Part shown: positions 1 through 5,946 of the stretch, in pieces
Position numbering within the stretch: position 1 is the stretch's first letter
Layout: each line of letters opens with the position of its first letter
Assembly: GCA_039808665.1 (NCBI GenBank)
Contig: JBDHTO010000018.1
Location: 1 to 15,987 of the forward strand
Source: JBDHTO01 sp039808665
GTDB lineage: Bacteria; Pseudomonadota; Alphaproteobacteria; Paracaedibacterales; JAKBAR01
DNA length: 15,987 nt
Direction: 5' to 3'
Notes under the pieces: model-generated
The model's database searches: none
What the model was told of the DNA's origin: nothing
What the model saw: the letters and a program-made list of their open reading frames with translations, nothing else
Position numbers and translations under genes: made by a program

Positions 1-359
1 TCTACAGGTGTGGCTACATCTTGCTCTTCTGTCACAAAGGGATTTTCTAGCAACATAAGTTTATCCTCCCCCGATTTTTTTTTTAAACCCGAGGTTTCAG
101 GTGAAACATCAAAAGAAAAAGTTTTCGACGCTTCCGACGTATCTCGCATGTGAAGAGATGAAGACGCATCAGATTTTTTAAAAAGATGAGAAATTTTTGG
201 AGTTTCTTCCACTTCCTTGAGAGCATTTTTAAAAGAAGCATCTCCCTCTTTTAAACGAGAAGAGGACGCATCAACTTTCTTGGATGAAAAATCCACCCCA
301 GCATCTTTTAACAGTGCTTGGGGATCCATAGTCTTGACGTCATGTCGTACTTCTGCCAT
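1..359 (-). CDS. 5' part of a Ser/Lys/Asp-rich protein, possibly flagellar (runs off the left edge)
   Basis: Reading the minus strand from the ATG at 359-357 gives 119 codons without a stop to the window edge, so only the N-terminus is present. An AGGA lies about 10 bases before the ATG. The protein begins MAEVRHDVKTMDPQALLKDA and is hydrophilic and low in complexity, rich in Ser, Lys, Asp and Glu, with D-A-S recurring at least three times. There is no signal peptide or membrane segment. I do not recognise a family in this part, which is probably largely disordered. A sequence matching the sigma-54 promoter consensus sits about 50 bases upstream (410-425). Since the other such promoter here drives flagellar genes, a flagellar role is a fair inference. 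FliK, whose N-terminus is typically disordered, is one candidate. Divergent from mipZ. Existence of the gene is fairly sure; function is not. Confidence 0.7.
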   Translation of the reverse strand, partial: MAEVRHDVKTMDPQALLKDAGVDFSSKKVDASSSRLKEGDASFKNALKEVEETPKISHLFKKSDASSSLHMRDTSEASKTFSFDVSPETSGLKKKSGEDKLMLLENPFVTEEQDVATPV

Positions 360-409
360 CTTGCATTCCTGTATTTTTCCCATGCCTCATACATGGTCAT
401 TTTCGATTA

Positions 410-425
410 TGCAAATTCCGTGCCA
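410..425 (-). promoter_or_regulatory. Sigma-54 (RpoN) -24/-12 promoter for the minus-strand gene ending before 359
   Basis: The minus strand reads C-TGGCAC-GGAAT-TTGCA, matching the extended sigma-54 consensus YTGGCACGrNNNTTGCW at every specified base, with the required 12-base offset between the GG of -24 and the GC of -12. The -24 element is 425-420 and the -12 element 414-410. The predicted start of transcription is near 399, leaving a leader of about 40 bases before the ATG at 359. Such promoters need an enhancer-binding activator, expected about 80-150 bases upstream, which here would fall inside the mipZ promoter region. Confidence 0.8.
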
Positions 426-447
426 GGGCATTTTTATTTTGCAACAC

Positions 448-477
448 TTGATGAATCTCTTAGGACAACGCTAAGAT
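448..477 (+). promoter_or_regulatory. Candidate housekeeping promoter for mipZ
   Basis: TTGATG at 448-453 and TAAGAT at 472-477, 18 bases apart, each match 4 of 6 bases of the sigma-70 consensus. Transcription would begin near 484, giving a leader of about 28 bases before the mipZ ATG. The -10 box lies within the right arm of the inverted repeat at 455-479. Moderate support only. Confidence 0.35.
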
Positions 478-479
478 AT
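455..479. repeat. Inverted repeat in the region shared by mipZ and the sigma-54 gene
   Basis: ATCTCTTAG (455-463) and CTAAGATAT (471-479) are reverse complements except at one base, separated by 7 bases. The core TCTTAG/CTAAGA is perfect. The repeat covers the candidate mipZ -10 box and lies about 56-80 bases upstream of the predicted sigma-54 transcription start, so a dimeric regulator binding here could affect both genes. Which protein binds, if any, is unknown. Confidence 0.35.
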
Positions 480-511
480 TCATAAAAGTATTATTAGGGT
501 TTTGAAGTCGT

Positions 512-1333
512 ATGGAAAAACGTCCGTATATTATTGTTCTTGGGAATGAAAAAGGTGGCACAGGAAAGTCCACCGTTGCGATGCACGTCATTGTAAGCCT
601 TCTTCGACAGGGGTATTCCGTTGGAACAATCGACGTCGACGCGCGTCAGGGTACACTTTCCCGCTACATAGAAAATCGCGCACATCGAAAGCAAACAAGT
701 CAGCAAGATTTGCCCATGCCCGACCATAAACCTCTTTTCAGAAGCGAACATCCTGATCGCCTTACGGGGGAAAGTGAAGATAAAGCCAATTTAGAAGAAC
801 AGTTGAGGCTTTTTTCACATCATGATTTTGTGGTGATTGATACCCCCGGAAGCGATAGTTACCTCTCTCGTTGTGCACACTCTCATGCGGATACATTGAT
901 CACACCGCTTAACGATAGTTTTATCGACCTTGATATGCTTGTCCGCGTCAGTGGTGACAATATGAGCATTTTGAAACCCAGTACCTATGCTGAGATGGTT
1001 TGGGAACAAAAGAAACAACGCGCCATCCGTGATGGTGGATCTATTGACTGGATCGTTCTCAGAAATCGCTTAAGTAACCTTTTTTCCAGAAACAAAGAAG
1101 AAATGGAAAAAATTATCACAGCCCTTTCAAAACGTATTGGTTTTAGAGCACTCCCTGGCTTTGGTGAACGTGTGATTTTTCGTGAACTTTTTCTCAAAGG
1201 CCTCACTTTGCTCGATATGAGAGAGAATAACATGACGATGAGCGTATCCCATATCGCTGCAAAGCAGGAGCTTGCTTCCTTGATTGATGCTATCCAACTT
1301 CCTAAAGGAGAAAAGATCAGAGCCGCAGTTTGA
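512..1333 (+). CDS. mipZ: MipZ, ParA-family ATPase that positions the division site
   Basis: A 273-residue ParA/MinD-superfamily ATPase. In Caulobacter MipZ binds the ParB-parS complex near the poles, forms a bipolar gradient and inhibits FtsZ polymerisation, so the Z-ring forms at midcell. Visible motifs: deviant Walker A KGGTGKST at residues 14-21 with the signature Lys14; Walker A' VDARQG starting at 42, with Asp41 and Asp43; Walker B FVVIDTPG ending near 113. The MipZ-type C-terminal half is present, with TPLNDSFIDLDML at 131-143, VLRNRL at 182-187, and KRIGFR and RVIFREL between 208 and 226. These segments separate it from plasmid ParA and from MinD. The ATG at 512 is the natural start, just before the first beta-strand. 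The ribosome binding site is weak (AGGG at 496-499, 12 bases away). Transcribed alone and divergent from the sigma-54-controlled gene. Confidence 0.92.
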   Translation: MEKRPYIIVLGNEKGGTGKSTVAMHVIVSLLRQGYSVGTIDVDARQGTLSRYIENRAHRKQTSQQDLPMPDHKPLFRSEHPDRLTGESEDKANLEEQLRLFSHHDFVVIDTPGSDSYLSRCAHSHADTLITPLNDSFIDLDMLVRVSGDNMSILKPSTYAEMVWEQKKQRAIRDGGSIDWIVLRNRLSNLFSRNKEEMEKIITALSKRIGFRALPGFGERVIFRELFLKGLTLLDMRENNMTMSVSHIAAKQELASLIDAIQLPKGEKIRAAV

Positions 1334-1401
1334 AATAATATTTCAAAAACAAAAAACAAAATGACGATTTGATGACAATCCTGCCACAAAATCATTTTGT
1401 T
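1329..1401. repeat. Two AT-rich inverted repeats just after mipZ
   Basis: TTTGAAAT (1329-1336) and ATTTCAAA (1340-1347) form a perfect 8-bp repeat with a 3-base loop that includes the mipZ stop codon. AACAAAATGA (1355-1364) and TCATTTTGTT (1392-1401) form a perfect 10-bp repeat with a 27-base spacer. Neither is GC-rich or followed by a clean T-run, so they are not classical terminators. They may be weak terminators, or the second, ending 5 bases before the candidate -35 of the MFS gene, may be a regulator site. Confidence 0.4.
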
Positions 1402-1406
1402 ATTAC

Positions 1407-1435
1407 TTTACATTTTAGCTACTTCTTGCCATAAA
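1407..1435 (+). promoter_or_regulatory. Candidate promoter for the first MFS gene
   Basis: TTTACA (1407-1412, 5 of 6) and CATAAA (1430-1435, 4 of 6) are separated by 17 bases. Transcription would start near 1442, giving a leader of about 78 bases to the ATG at 1520. I found no convincing riboswitch fold or leader peptide in that leader. Confidence 0.35.
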
Positions 1436-1519
1436 TTGGTGCAGGAATAGAATAATCCTTAGAATGTTCAACAGAAATGTGCCTTAGGTTAATCTTCCTT
1501 GGGAGCACACGGAGGTTTT

Positions 1520-2890
1520 ATGCCCTTAACACGTCAGAGTCAAGTATCCAGCACTGCAGATATAGAAACTGTGCCAAGTGATATCCCTTTAAAGGAAGAT
1601 ACTCAAATTGAAAAGTTGCTACACAAGGGTATAACTCCGACAAAAGCCTGGATCATTTGGGGATGTGCTGCGTTTTTCTACCTCTATGAATATATCCTCC
1701 GCGTTTCTCCAAGTGTCATGACAAATCAGCTTATGCATGACTTTGGCGTAACCTCCACAGCCCTTGGTGTTCTCGTCTCCTTTTACTACTACGCCTATGT
1801 TCCCCTTCAAATCCCCTGTGGCGTTATTGTTGATAAGTTGGGCGTCCGTCGTGTTGTGACTCTCTCTGCTATTTTCTGCACCATTGGAAGTTTTATTTTC
1901 GCCAACAGCGATAGTCTTTTTGTCGCCCAGTTTGGAAGATTCCTTATGGGCGCTGGATCTGCTTGCGCTTATTTGAGCACGGCAAAAGTTGCCGCAGAAT
2001 GGTTCCCTGCACAAAAATTTGCCCTCATCACCTCTATCACGATGGGTCTTGGAACCATTGGTGGAACCTTTGGTGGCAAGCCTTTTGCGGTGCTTGTTAA
2101 CGCTATTGGATGGCGTCCTTCAATGATCGTTGCCGGATGTGTTGGCGTTTGTGTGATTGTCTCATCCTGGATGATTATTCGTGACCGCAAAGAGTCAAAT
2201 GAAGGTCATATTCCCTCTAATGACATGAAGACAGATCACTCCGTCCTTGCGGGACTCAAAATTGTTGCCAAAAACCCGCAAAGCTGGCTTATCGGCCTTT
2301 ATGGATGCCTTATGTATCTTCCACTTTCTGCCTTTGCAGAACTTTGGGCTGTCCCCTATCTTATGCAAGTTCATGGGATCGACAACGAAGTAGCTTCTAC
2401 TGCAAGTGTGATGGTTTTCATCGGCATGGCTGTTGGCTGCCCTCTTGCTGCGTGGTTTTCGGACAAATTCAAAAGCCGCATTAAAATCATGGAATATTCC
2501 GCCCTTGGTACAGCAGCACTTTTCATGCTTATCGTATACTGCCCAGCCATCCCCCTTTCACTCACATTCCCTCTCCTTTTCGTTACGGGTGTTGTCTGCG
2601 GTGGTCAGATTCTTTATTTTGCAGCCGCAAAAGAAATCAATCCCCCGCAAACAAGTGCCACAACCATTGGATTTACAAACAGCCTTGTCATGTTTAGCGG
2701 CATCGTGTTTCAACCTCTCCTTGGATTCCTTTTAGATGGTTTTTGGGATGGTGCAAAATCAGCAACCACAGGACTTCCTGAATATACAACTTACGCTTAT
2801 CAAGTTGCGCTCAGCCCCGTTCCTATCAGCCTCTTTGCAGCGTGGGTACTGCTAAAGTTTATCAAGGAAACGTACCCAAAACACAATTAA
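1520..2890 (+). CDS. Major facilitator superfamily transporter (copy 1 of a tandem pair)
   Basis: A 456-residue inner-membrane transporter of the MFS_1 type with about 12 hydrophobic segments. Residues 1-40 are a hydrophilic cytoplasmic tail. The first membrane helix includes FFYLYEYILR at about 52-61. The MFS loop 2-3 motif is GVIVDKLGVRR at 101-111 (Gly101, Asp105, Gly108, Arg110). A charged central loop around residues 221-245 divides the two six-helix halves. The FYLYEYxLRxSPSVMT signature resembles transporters of host-associated alphaproteobacteria and Legionella/Francisella phagosomal nutrient transporters. Import of amino acids or other host metabolites is therefore plausible, but the substrate cannot be read from sequence. 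I chose the ATG at 1520 because GGAGG (1511-1515) precedes it; an in-frame TTG at 1499 has no such site. The next gene is its paralogue. Confidence 0.85.
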   Translation: MPLTRQSQVSSTADIETVPSDIPLKEDTQIEKLLHKGITPTKAWIIWGCAAFFYLYEYILRVSPSVMTNQLMHDFGVTSTALGVLVSFYYYAYVPLQIPCGVIVDKLGVRRVVTLSAIFCTIGSFIFANSDSLFVAQFGRFLMGAGSACAYLSTAKVAAEWFPAQKFALITSITMGLGTIGGTFGGKPFAVLVNAIGWRPSMIVAGCVGVCVIVSSWMIIRDRKESNEGHIPSNDMKTDHSVLAGLKIVAKNPQSWLIGLYGCLMYLPLSAFAELWAVPYLMQVHGIDNEVASTASVMVFIGMAVGCPLAAWFSDKFKSRIKIMEYSALGTAALFMLIVYCPAIPLSLTFPLLFVTGVVCGGQILYFAAAKEINPPQTSATTIGFTNSLVMFSGIVFQPLLGFLLDGFWDGAKSATTGLPEYTTYAYQVALSPVPISLFAAWVLLKFIKETYPKHN

Positions 2891-2910
2891 AGGTACCATT
2901 TCAAAGAGAT

Positions 2911-2950
2911 TGTCCCTATGATAAGGACACTGGGGCGTTTAAATCGCCCC
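2911..2950 (+). other. Two consecutive hairpins between the MFS genes
   Basis: TGTCC (2911-2915) pairs with GGACA (2925-2929) around a 9-base loop. GGGGCG (2932-2937) pairs with CGCCCC (2945-2950) around a 7-base loop. No T-run follows, so these are not standard terminators. They lie 40-79 bases before the second MFS start and could stabilise or process the bicistronic mRNA or cause partial termination. This is inference from base pairing only. Confidence 0.4.
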
Positions 2951-2989
2951 CTCTTCGTTGTGTTCAATTATGAGGATGAGGTTTAATTG

Positions 2990-4342
2990 ATGAGTGATGC
3001 AAAAATTATAAAACTCTCCGCGGAGCAGTTACAAAAAAAGCACCCATCTTCTCATAATCAAAAAAAAGTCATTAAACGCCCAAGCCCGCGCGCATGGGCC
3101 GTATGGTTGGTTGCCGCAATTTTTTATCTTTACGAGTACGTATTACGTGCCTCGCCCAGTGTGATGACAGAGCAGCTGATGCAGGATTTTGCCATCACTA
3201 CAACATCCCTTGGTATTTTATCCTCCATGTATTACTACGCGTACACACCGCTTCAAATTCCCATTGGTGTGGTCGTAGATTGGCTTGGCGCACGCGTTGT
3301 GATCACTATTTCTTGTATTTTATGCGTTCTTGGAACTTTCTTTTTCGCCTATAGCTCCTCTCTTTTCCTTGCTCAGGTAGGAAGGTTTTTGATTGGGGCA
3401 GGCTCTGCCTGTGCCTTTCTCTGCACACTTAAACTTGTTGCAGATTGGTTTCCACCAAAATACTTTGCTGTTCTCTCAGGAATGACAACACTCACAGGCA
3501 TTACCACAGGGGGATACTTTGTCGGTCGTCCTTTTGCAGAATTTGTCAACGCCCTCGGTTGGCGTGGCGCCATGATTTGGTGCGCGATTATTGGTATCGC
3601 TGTCACAGCACTGTGTTGGTTCATCATTCGCAACAGCCCCTTTGGAGATGATGCTTCCACATCCAAAAAAAGTAAAAGTGAAAACATCTGGAAAAATATA
3701 AAAATCCTTGTCAAAAGCCGCCAAACCTGGCTCATCGCCCTTTATGGATGCATGTTTTATGTACCTATTTCTGTATTTTCTGAACTTTGGGCAGTCCCCT
3801 ACTTAATGAAGCGCTACGCGATCGATAATGCCACAGCAGCAAGTATTGGTGTGATGGTCGTCCTTGGAAAAGGCATTGGCGCCCCTGGCATTGCACTCCT
3901 GAGTAACGCCCTTGAAAGTCGAAAGAAGGTTATGTATTTCTGTAGCTTTTTGGGAATGGCGGCCTTTTCCATTGCTGTTTACCTTCCTGTGCCCATCTGG
4001 ATGATGCAATCCCTTCTCTTTTTCCTTGGTGGATGTGTCGGTGCCCAGGTTCTTTGTTTTGCCCTTAACCAAGAAATTAACCCCAAGGAAATCAGTGCAA
4101 CTTCTGTTGGTTTTACAAATATGATCGTCATGATGAGTGGCATCATTTTCCAACCGCTTATGGGTCTTCTTCTCGATGCACTTTGGGATGGAAGTGTTGC
4201 CGATCTTACAGGACAACGGGTCTATTCCCTACATGCCTACCAAACCGCCATCTCCGTACTGCCACTGTGTATTTTTGCCGCATGGATTTTAGTCTTTTTT
4301 ATCAGAGAAACCTTTCCATCCAATAAGGAATCATTCAAATGA
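2990..4342 (+). CDS. Major facilitator superfamily transporter (copy 2 of the tandem pair)
   Basis: A 450-residue paralogue of the preceding gene, colinear with it from the first helix to the end. Shared features include FYLYEYVLRASPSVMT at about 45-60, the YYYAYxPLQIP helix, the loop 2-3 motif GVVVDWLGAR at 93-102 (the second Arg of copy 1 is a Val here), VGRFLIGAGSACAFL, and a C-terminal FxxxxEINPKEISATSVGFTN segment. The N-terminal 34 residues are basic and unlike copy 1, and the central loop is Lys/Ser-rich. These differences suggest divergence in substrate or regulation. The ATG at 2990 is chosen: ATGAGG ends 8 bases before it, while the in-frame TTG three bases upstream adds only one residue. 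The stop codon overlaps the start of the next gene by 4 bp (ATGA), indicating translational coupling. Confidence 0.85.
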   Translation: MSDAKIIKLSAEQLQKKHPSSHNQKKVIKRPSPRAWAVWLVAAIFYLYEYVLRASPSVMTEQLMQDFAITTTSLGILSSMYYYAYTPLQIPIGVVVDWLGARVVITISCILCVLGTFFFAYSSSLFLAQVGRFLIGAGSACAFLCTLKLVADWFPPKYFAVLSGMTTLTGITTGGYFVGRPFAEFVNALGWRGAMIWCAIIGIAVTALCWFIIRNSPFGDDASTSKKSKSENIWKNIKILVKSRQTWLIALYGCMFYVPISVFSELWAVPYLMKRYAIDNATAASIGVMVVLGKGIGAPGIALLSNALESRKKVMYFCSFLGMAAFSIAVYLPVPIWMMQSLLFFLGGCVGAQVLCFALNQEINPKEISATSVGFTNMIVMMSGIIFQPLMGLLLDALWDGSVADLTGQRVYSLHAYQTAISVLPLCIFAAWILVFFIRETFPSNKESFK

Positions 4343-4692
4343 TCGAAGGACTTGTACGCGCTGTTGGTTTTGGTGTTCTTGTTTTTATCCTCGGTGAAGT
4401 TGCAAAACGTTCATCCTATGTCGCGGCTATTGTCGCTTCGTGTCCTATTGCCACCATTGCCGCATCTTATCTCCTCTTTGTGGAGAATCAGAGCACGCAA
4501 ACTATTGCAGAATTCGTGACAAAAACCACGCTTTTGCTTCCTCCCTCGCTTATTTTCTTTATCGGGTTTCCCATTGCCCTAAAAAAAGGTATCGCCCTTT
4601 CTATCGCCATGCCACTTTCCATTCTCCTCATGACCCTTGGATACCTATTGTATATATTTATCCTAAAAAAATTCGGCATCCACCTAAGATAA
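4339..4692 (+). CDS. Small four-helix membrane protein, DUF3147-like
   Basis: A 117-residue, strongly hydrophobic protein with about four membrane helices (residues 5-22, 28-47, 63-80 and 85-110). The pattern of a short A-K-R-S loop after helix 1, a polar segment before TLLLPPSLIFFIGFP, and a final helix ending in a basic tail resembles the DUF3147 family of uncharacterised inner-membrane proteins. The match is by eye and the function is unknown. The start overlaps the MFS stop (ATGA at 4339-4342), and AAGGA at 4325-4329 can serve as ribosome binding site. Such coupling suggests its amount is tied to the transporter, perhaps as an accessory subunit, but that is inference. Confidence 0.65.
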   Translation: MIEGLVRAVGFGVLVFILGEVAKRSSYVAAIVASCPIATIAASYLLFVENQSTQTIAEFVTKTTLLLPPSLIFFIGFPIALKKGIALSIAMPLSILLMTLGYLLYIFILKKFGIHLR

Positions 4693-4782
4693 CTTCGCTA
4701 AGTTTTAGCAATCTTTAATCCTCCTTTAACATTTTTTTATTAGCATAGGAAAAGTAACTCTATTTCTTGTGTGCCAAAAATT

Positions 4783-5922
4783 ATGCGTGTTGAGAAAAAA
4801 AACCTGACAACTTTCGGAAGCGTAAATATCGCGGATACATTCCTTGGAGATAAGGCAGATCTCGTTTTTTACTTTGGCAACCGTGAAAAACTTGAAGGTG
4901 GTAACGTTTATCAAACACTTCAAAAAACATACCCGAATTCCATTGTTCTTGGATGCAGCACAGGCGGGGAAATTTTTGCTGACGAAGTTTTTGACGATAG
5001 TGTTGTTTCTCTTGCTGTGGATTTTGAAAAAACAGAATTAAAGCATACATCGGCCTCCATTGAACATAGTGATGATTCTTTTGCCATTGGTATTACGCTT
5101 GGAGGCAACCTCAAAGGAGAGAACCTCAAAGGAATTTTTGTACTATCTGATGGTTTGAATGTCAACGGAAGCGCACTTTCTCAAGGCATTATGAACGGCG
5201 TTGGGAAATCTGTTCCTATTATGGGCGGCCTCGCCGGCGATGGCGCACAATTTGAAAAAACACTTGTAGGAATGGGAAATGAACCTACCTCCAATCAAGT
5301 GGTCGCTGTTGGTTTTTATGGAGAACATATTCACTTCGGTCACGGAAGTGCTGGTGGTTGGGATATTTTCGGACCAGAGCGAATTATTACAAAGTCAAAG
5401 GATAATGTGGTTTTTGAAATTGATGGAAAGCCCGCCCTTGATATATACAAAAGCTACCTTGGAAAACTTGCGGAACAGCTTCCTTCCAGCGCACTTCTTT
5501 TTCCACTTACCATTTGGCCACACGAGCAAAAAGATTCTGCTGTTGTTCGCACCATCTTATCCGTTGATGAAAAAGAACAATCCATGACATTTGCAGGTGA
5601 CGTTCCCGAAGGATATACAGCTCAGCTTATGCGCGGATTTATCCCACGCCTTGTAGAGGGCGCGGGTACAGCCGCAACACAATCTAAGCAAAACTCCGGG
5701 AACCGCGATGCCGTTGCTTTGCTTGTCAGTTGTATTGGGCGAAAGCTTCTCCTTGGACAACGCATTTCCGAAGAAACGGAAAGCGTCCTCAAAGCTTATG
5801 ATGGATTAAATTATCATCAGGCCGGTTTTTATTCTTATGGTGAGATTTGCCCTAACTTTAAAACGGGTGCTTCTGAACTTCATAATCAAACCATGACAAT
5901 TACAACATTTTATGAGGACTAA
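4783..5922 (+). CDS. FIST-domain sensory protein (copy 1 of a tandem pair)
   Basis: A 379-residue cytoplasmic protein with the N- and C-terminal FIST domains (FIST_N and FIST_C). FIST domains are ligand-sensing modules, usually joined to chemotaxis, kinase or GGDEF outputs, and have been proposed to bind small metabolites such as amino acids. Here nothing else is attached. Visible motifs: ADLVFYFG at 25-32, GCSTGGEIF at 57-65, GGLAGDG at 148-154, HFGHGSAGGWD at 184-194, then in FIST_C GFYSYGEICP at 348-357 and ELHNQTMTIT at 365-374. No signal peptide or membrane segment. An in-frame GTG at 4771 would add four residues. I prefer the ATG at 4783 because the next gene's start then aligns without a gap through the GCSTGGEI motif. 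Neither start has a clear ribosome binding site. The separate transporter operon ends 90 bases upstream. Confidence 0.88.
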   Translation: MRVEKKNLTTFGSVNIADTFLGDKADLVFYFGNREKLEGGNVYQTLQKTYPNSIVLGCSTGGEIFADEVFDDSVVSLAVDFEKTELKHTSASIEHSDDSFAIGITLGGNLKGENLKGIFVLSDGLNVNGSALSQGIMNGVGKSVPIMGGLAGDGAQFEKTLVGMGNEPTSNQVVAVGFYGEHIHFGHGSAGGWDIFGPERIITKSKDNVVFEIDGKPALDIYKSYLGKLAEQLPSSALLFPLTIWPHEQKDSAVVRTILSVDEKEQSMTFAGDVPEGYTAQLMRGFIPRLVEGAGTAATQSKQNSGNRDAVALLVSCIGRKLLLGQRISEETESVLKAYDGLNYHQAGFYSYGEICPNFKTGASELHNQTMTITTFYED

Positions 5923-5946
5923 TACCTTTTCTTCCAGGTTAAACGC

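Noticed and set aside
421..440. TGCCAGGGCA followed by a T-rich stretch, as a terminator
   Set aside because: The loop would be 2 bases, which cannot form, and part of the sequence is better explained as the -24 element of the sigma-54 promoter.
217..474. An 85-codon plus-strand open frame at the left end
   Set aside because: It is antisense to the minus-strand gene and crosses its sigma-54 promoter; composition and lack of a ribosome binding site mark it as chance.
1499..1519. TTG start adding seven residues to the first MFS protein
   Set aside because: The GGAGG ribosome binding site is inside this extension and serves the ATG at 1520; the extra residues have no family counterpart.
2647..2660. 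GCAA and GTGCCA on the plus strand, resembling a sigma-54 promoter on the minus strand
   Set aside because: The spacing is 4 instead of the required 5 bases and the site lies deep inside the first MFS gene.
3803..4216. Long open frames opposite the MFS, FIST, hemF and aminotransferase genes
   Set aside because: They lie antisense or out of frame to well-supported genes, have no ribosome binding sites and no recognisable domains.
4697..4709. Small hairpin GCTAA-GTT-TTAGC after the DUF3147-like gene, as a terminator
   Set aside because: Only 5 bp, AT-rich and not followed directly by a T-run; too weak to annotate as a terminator.
4771..4782. GTG start adding four residues to the first FIST protein
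   Set aside because: The paralogue aligns gaplessly from the ATG at 4783; still possible, since neither start has a clear ribosome binding site.
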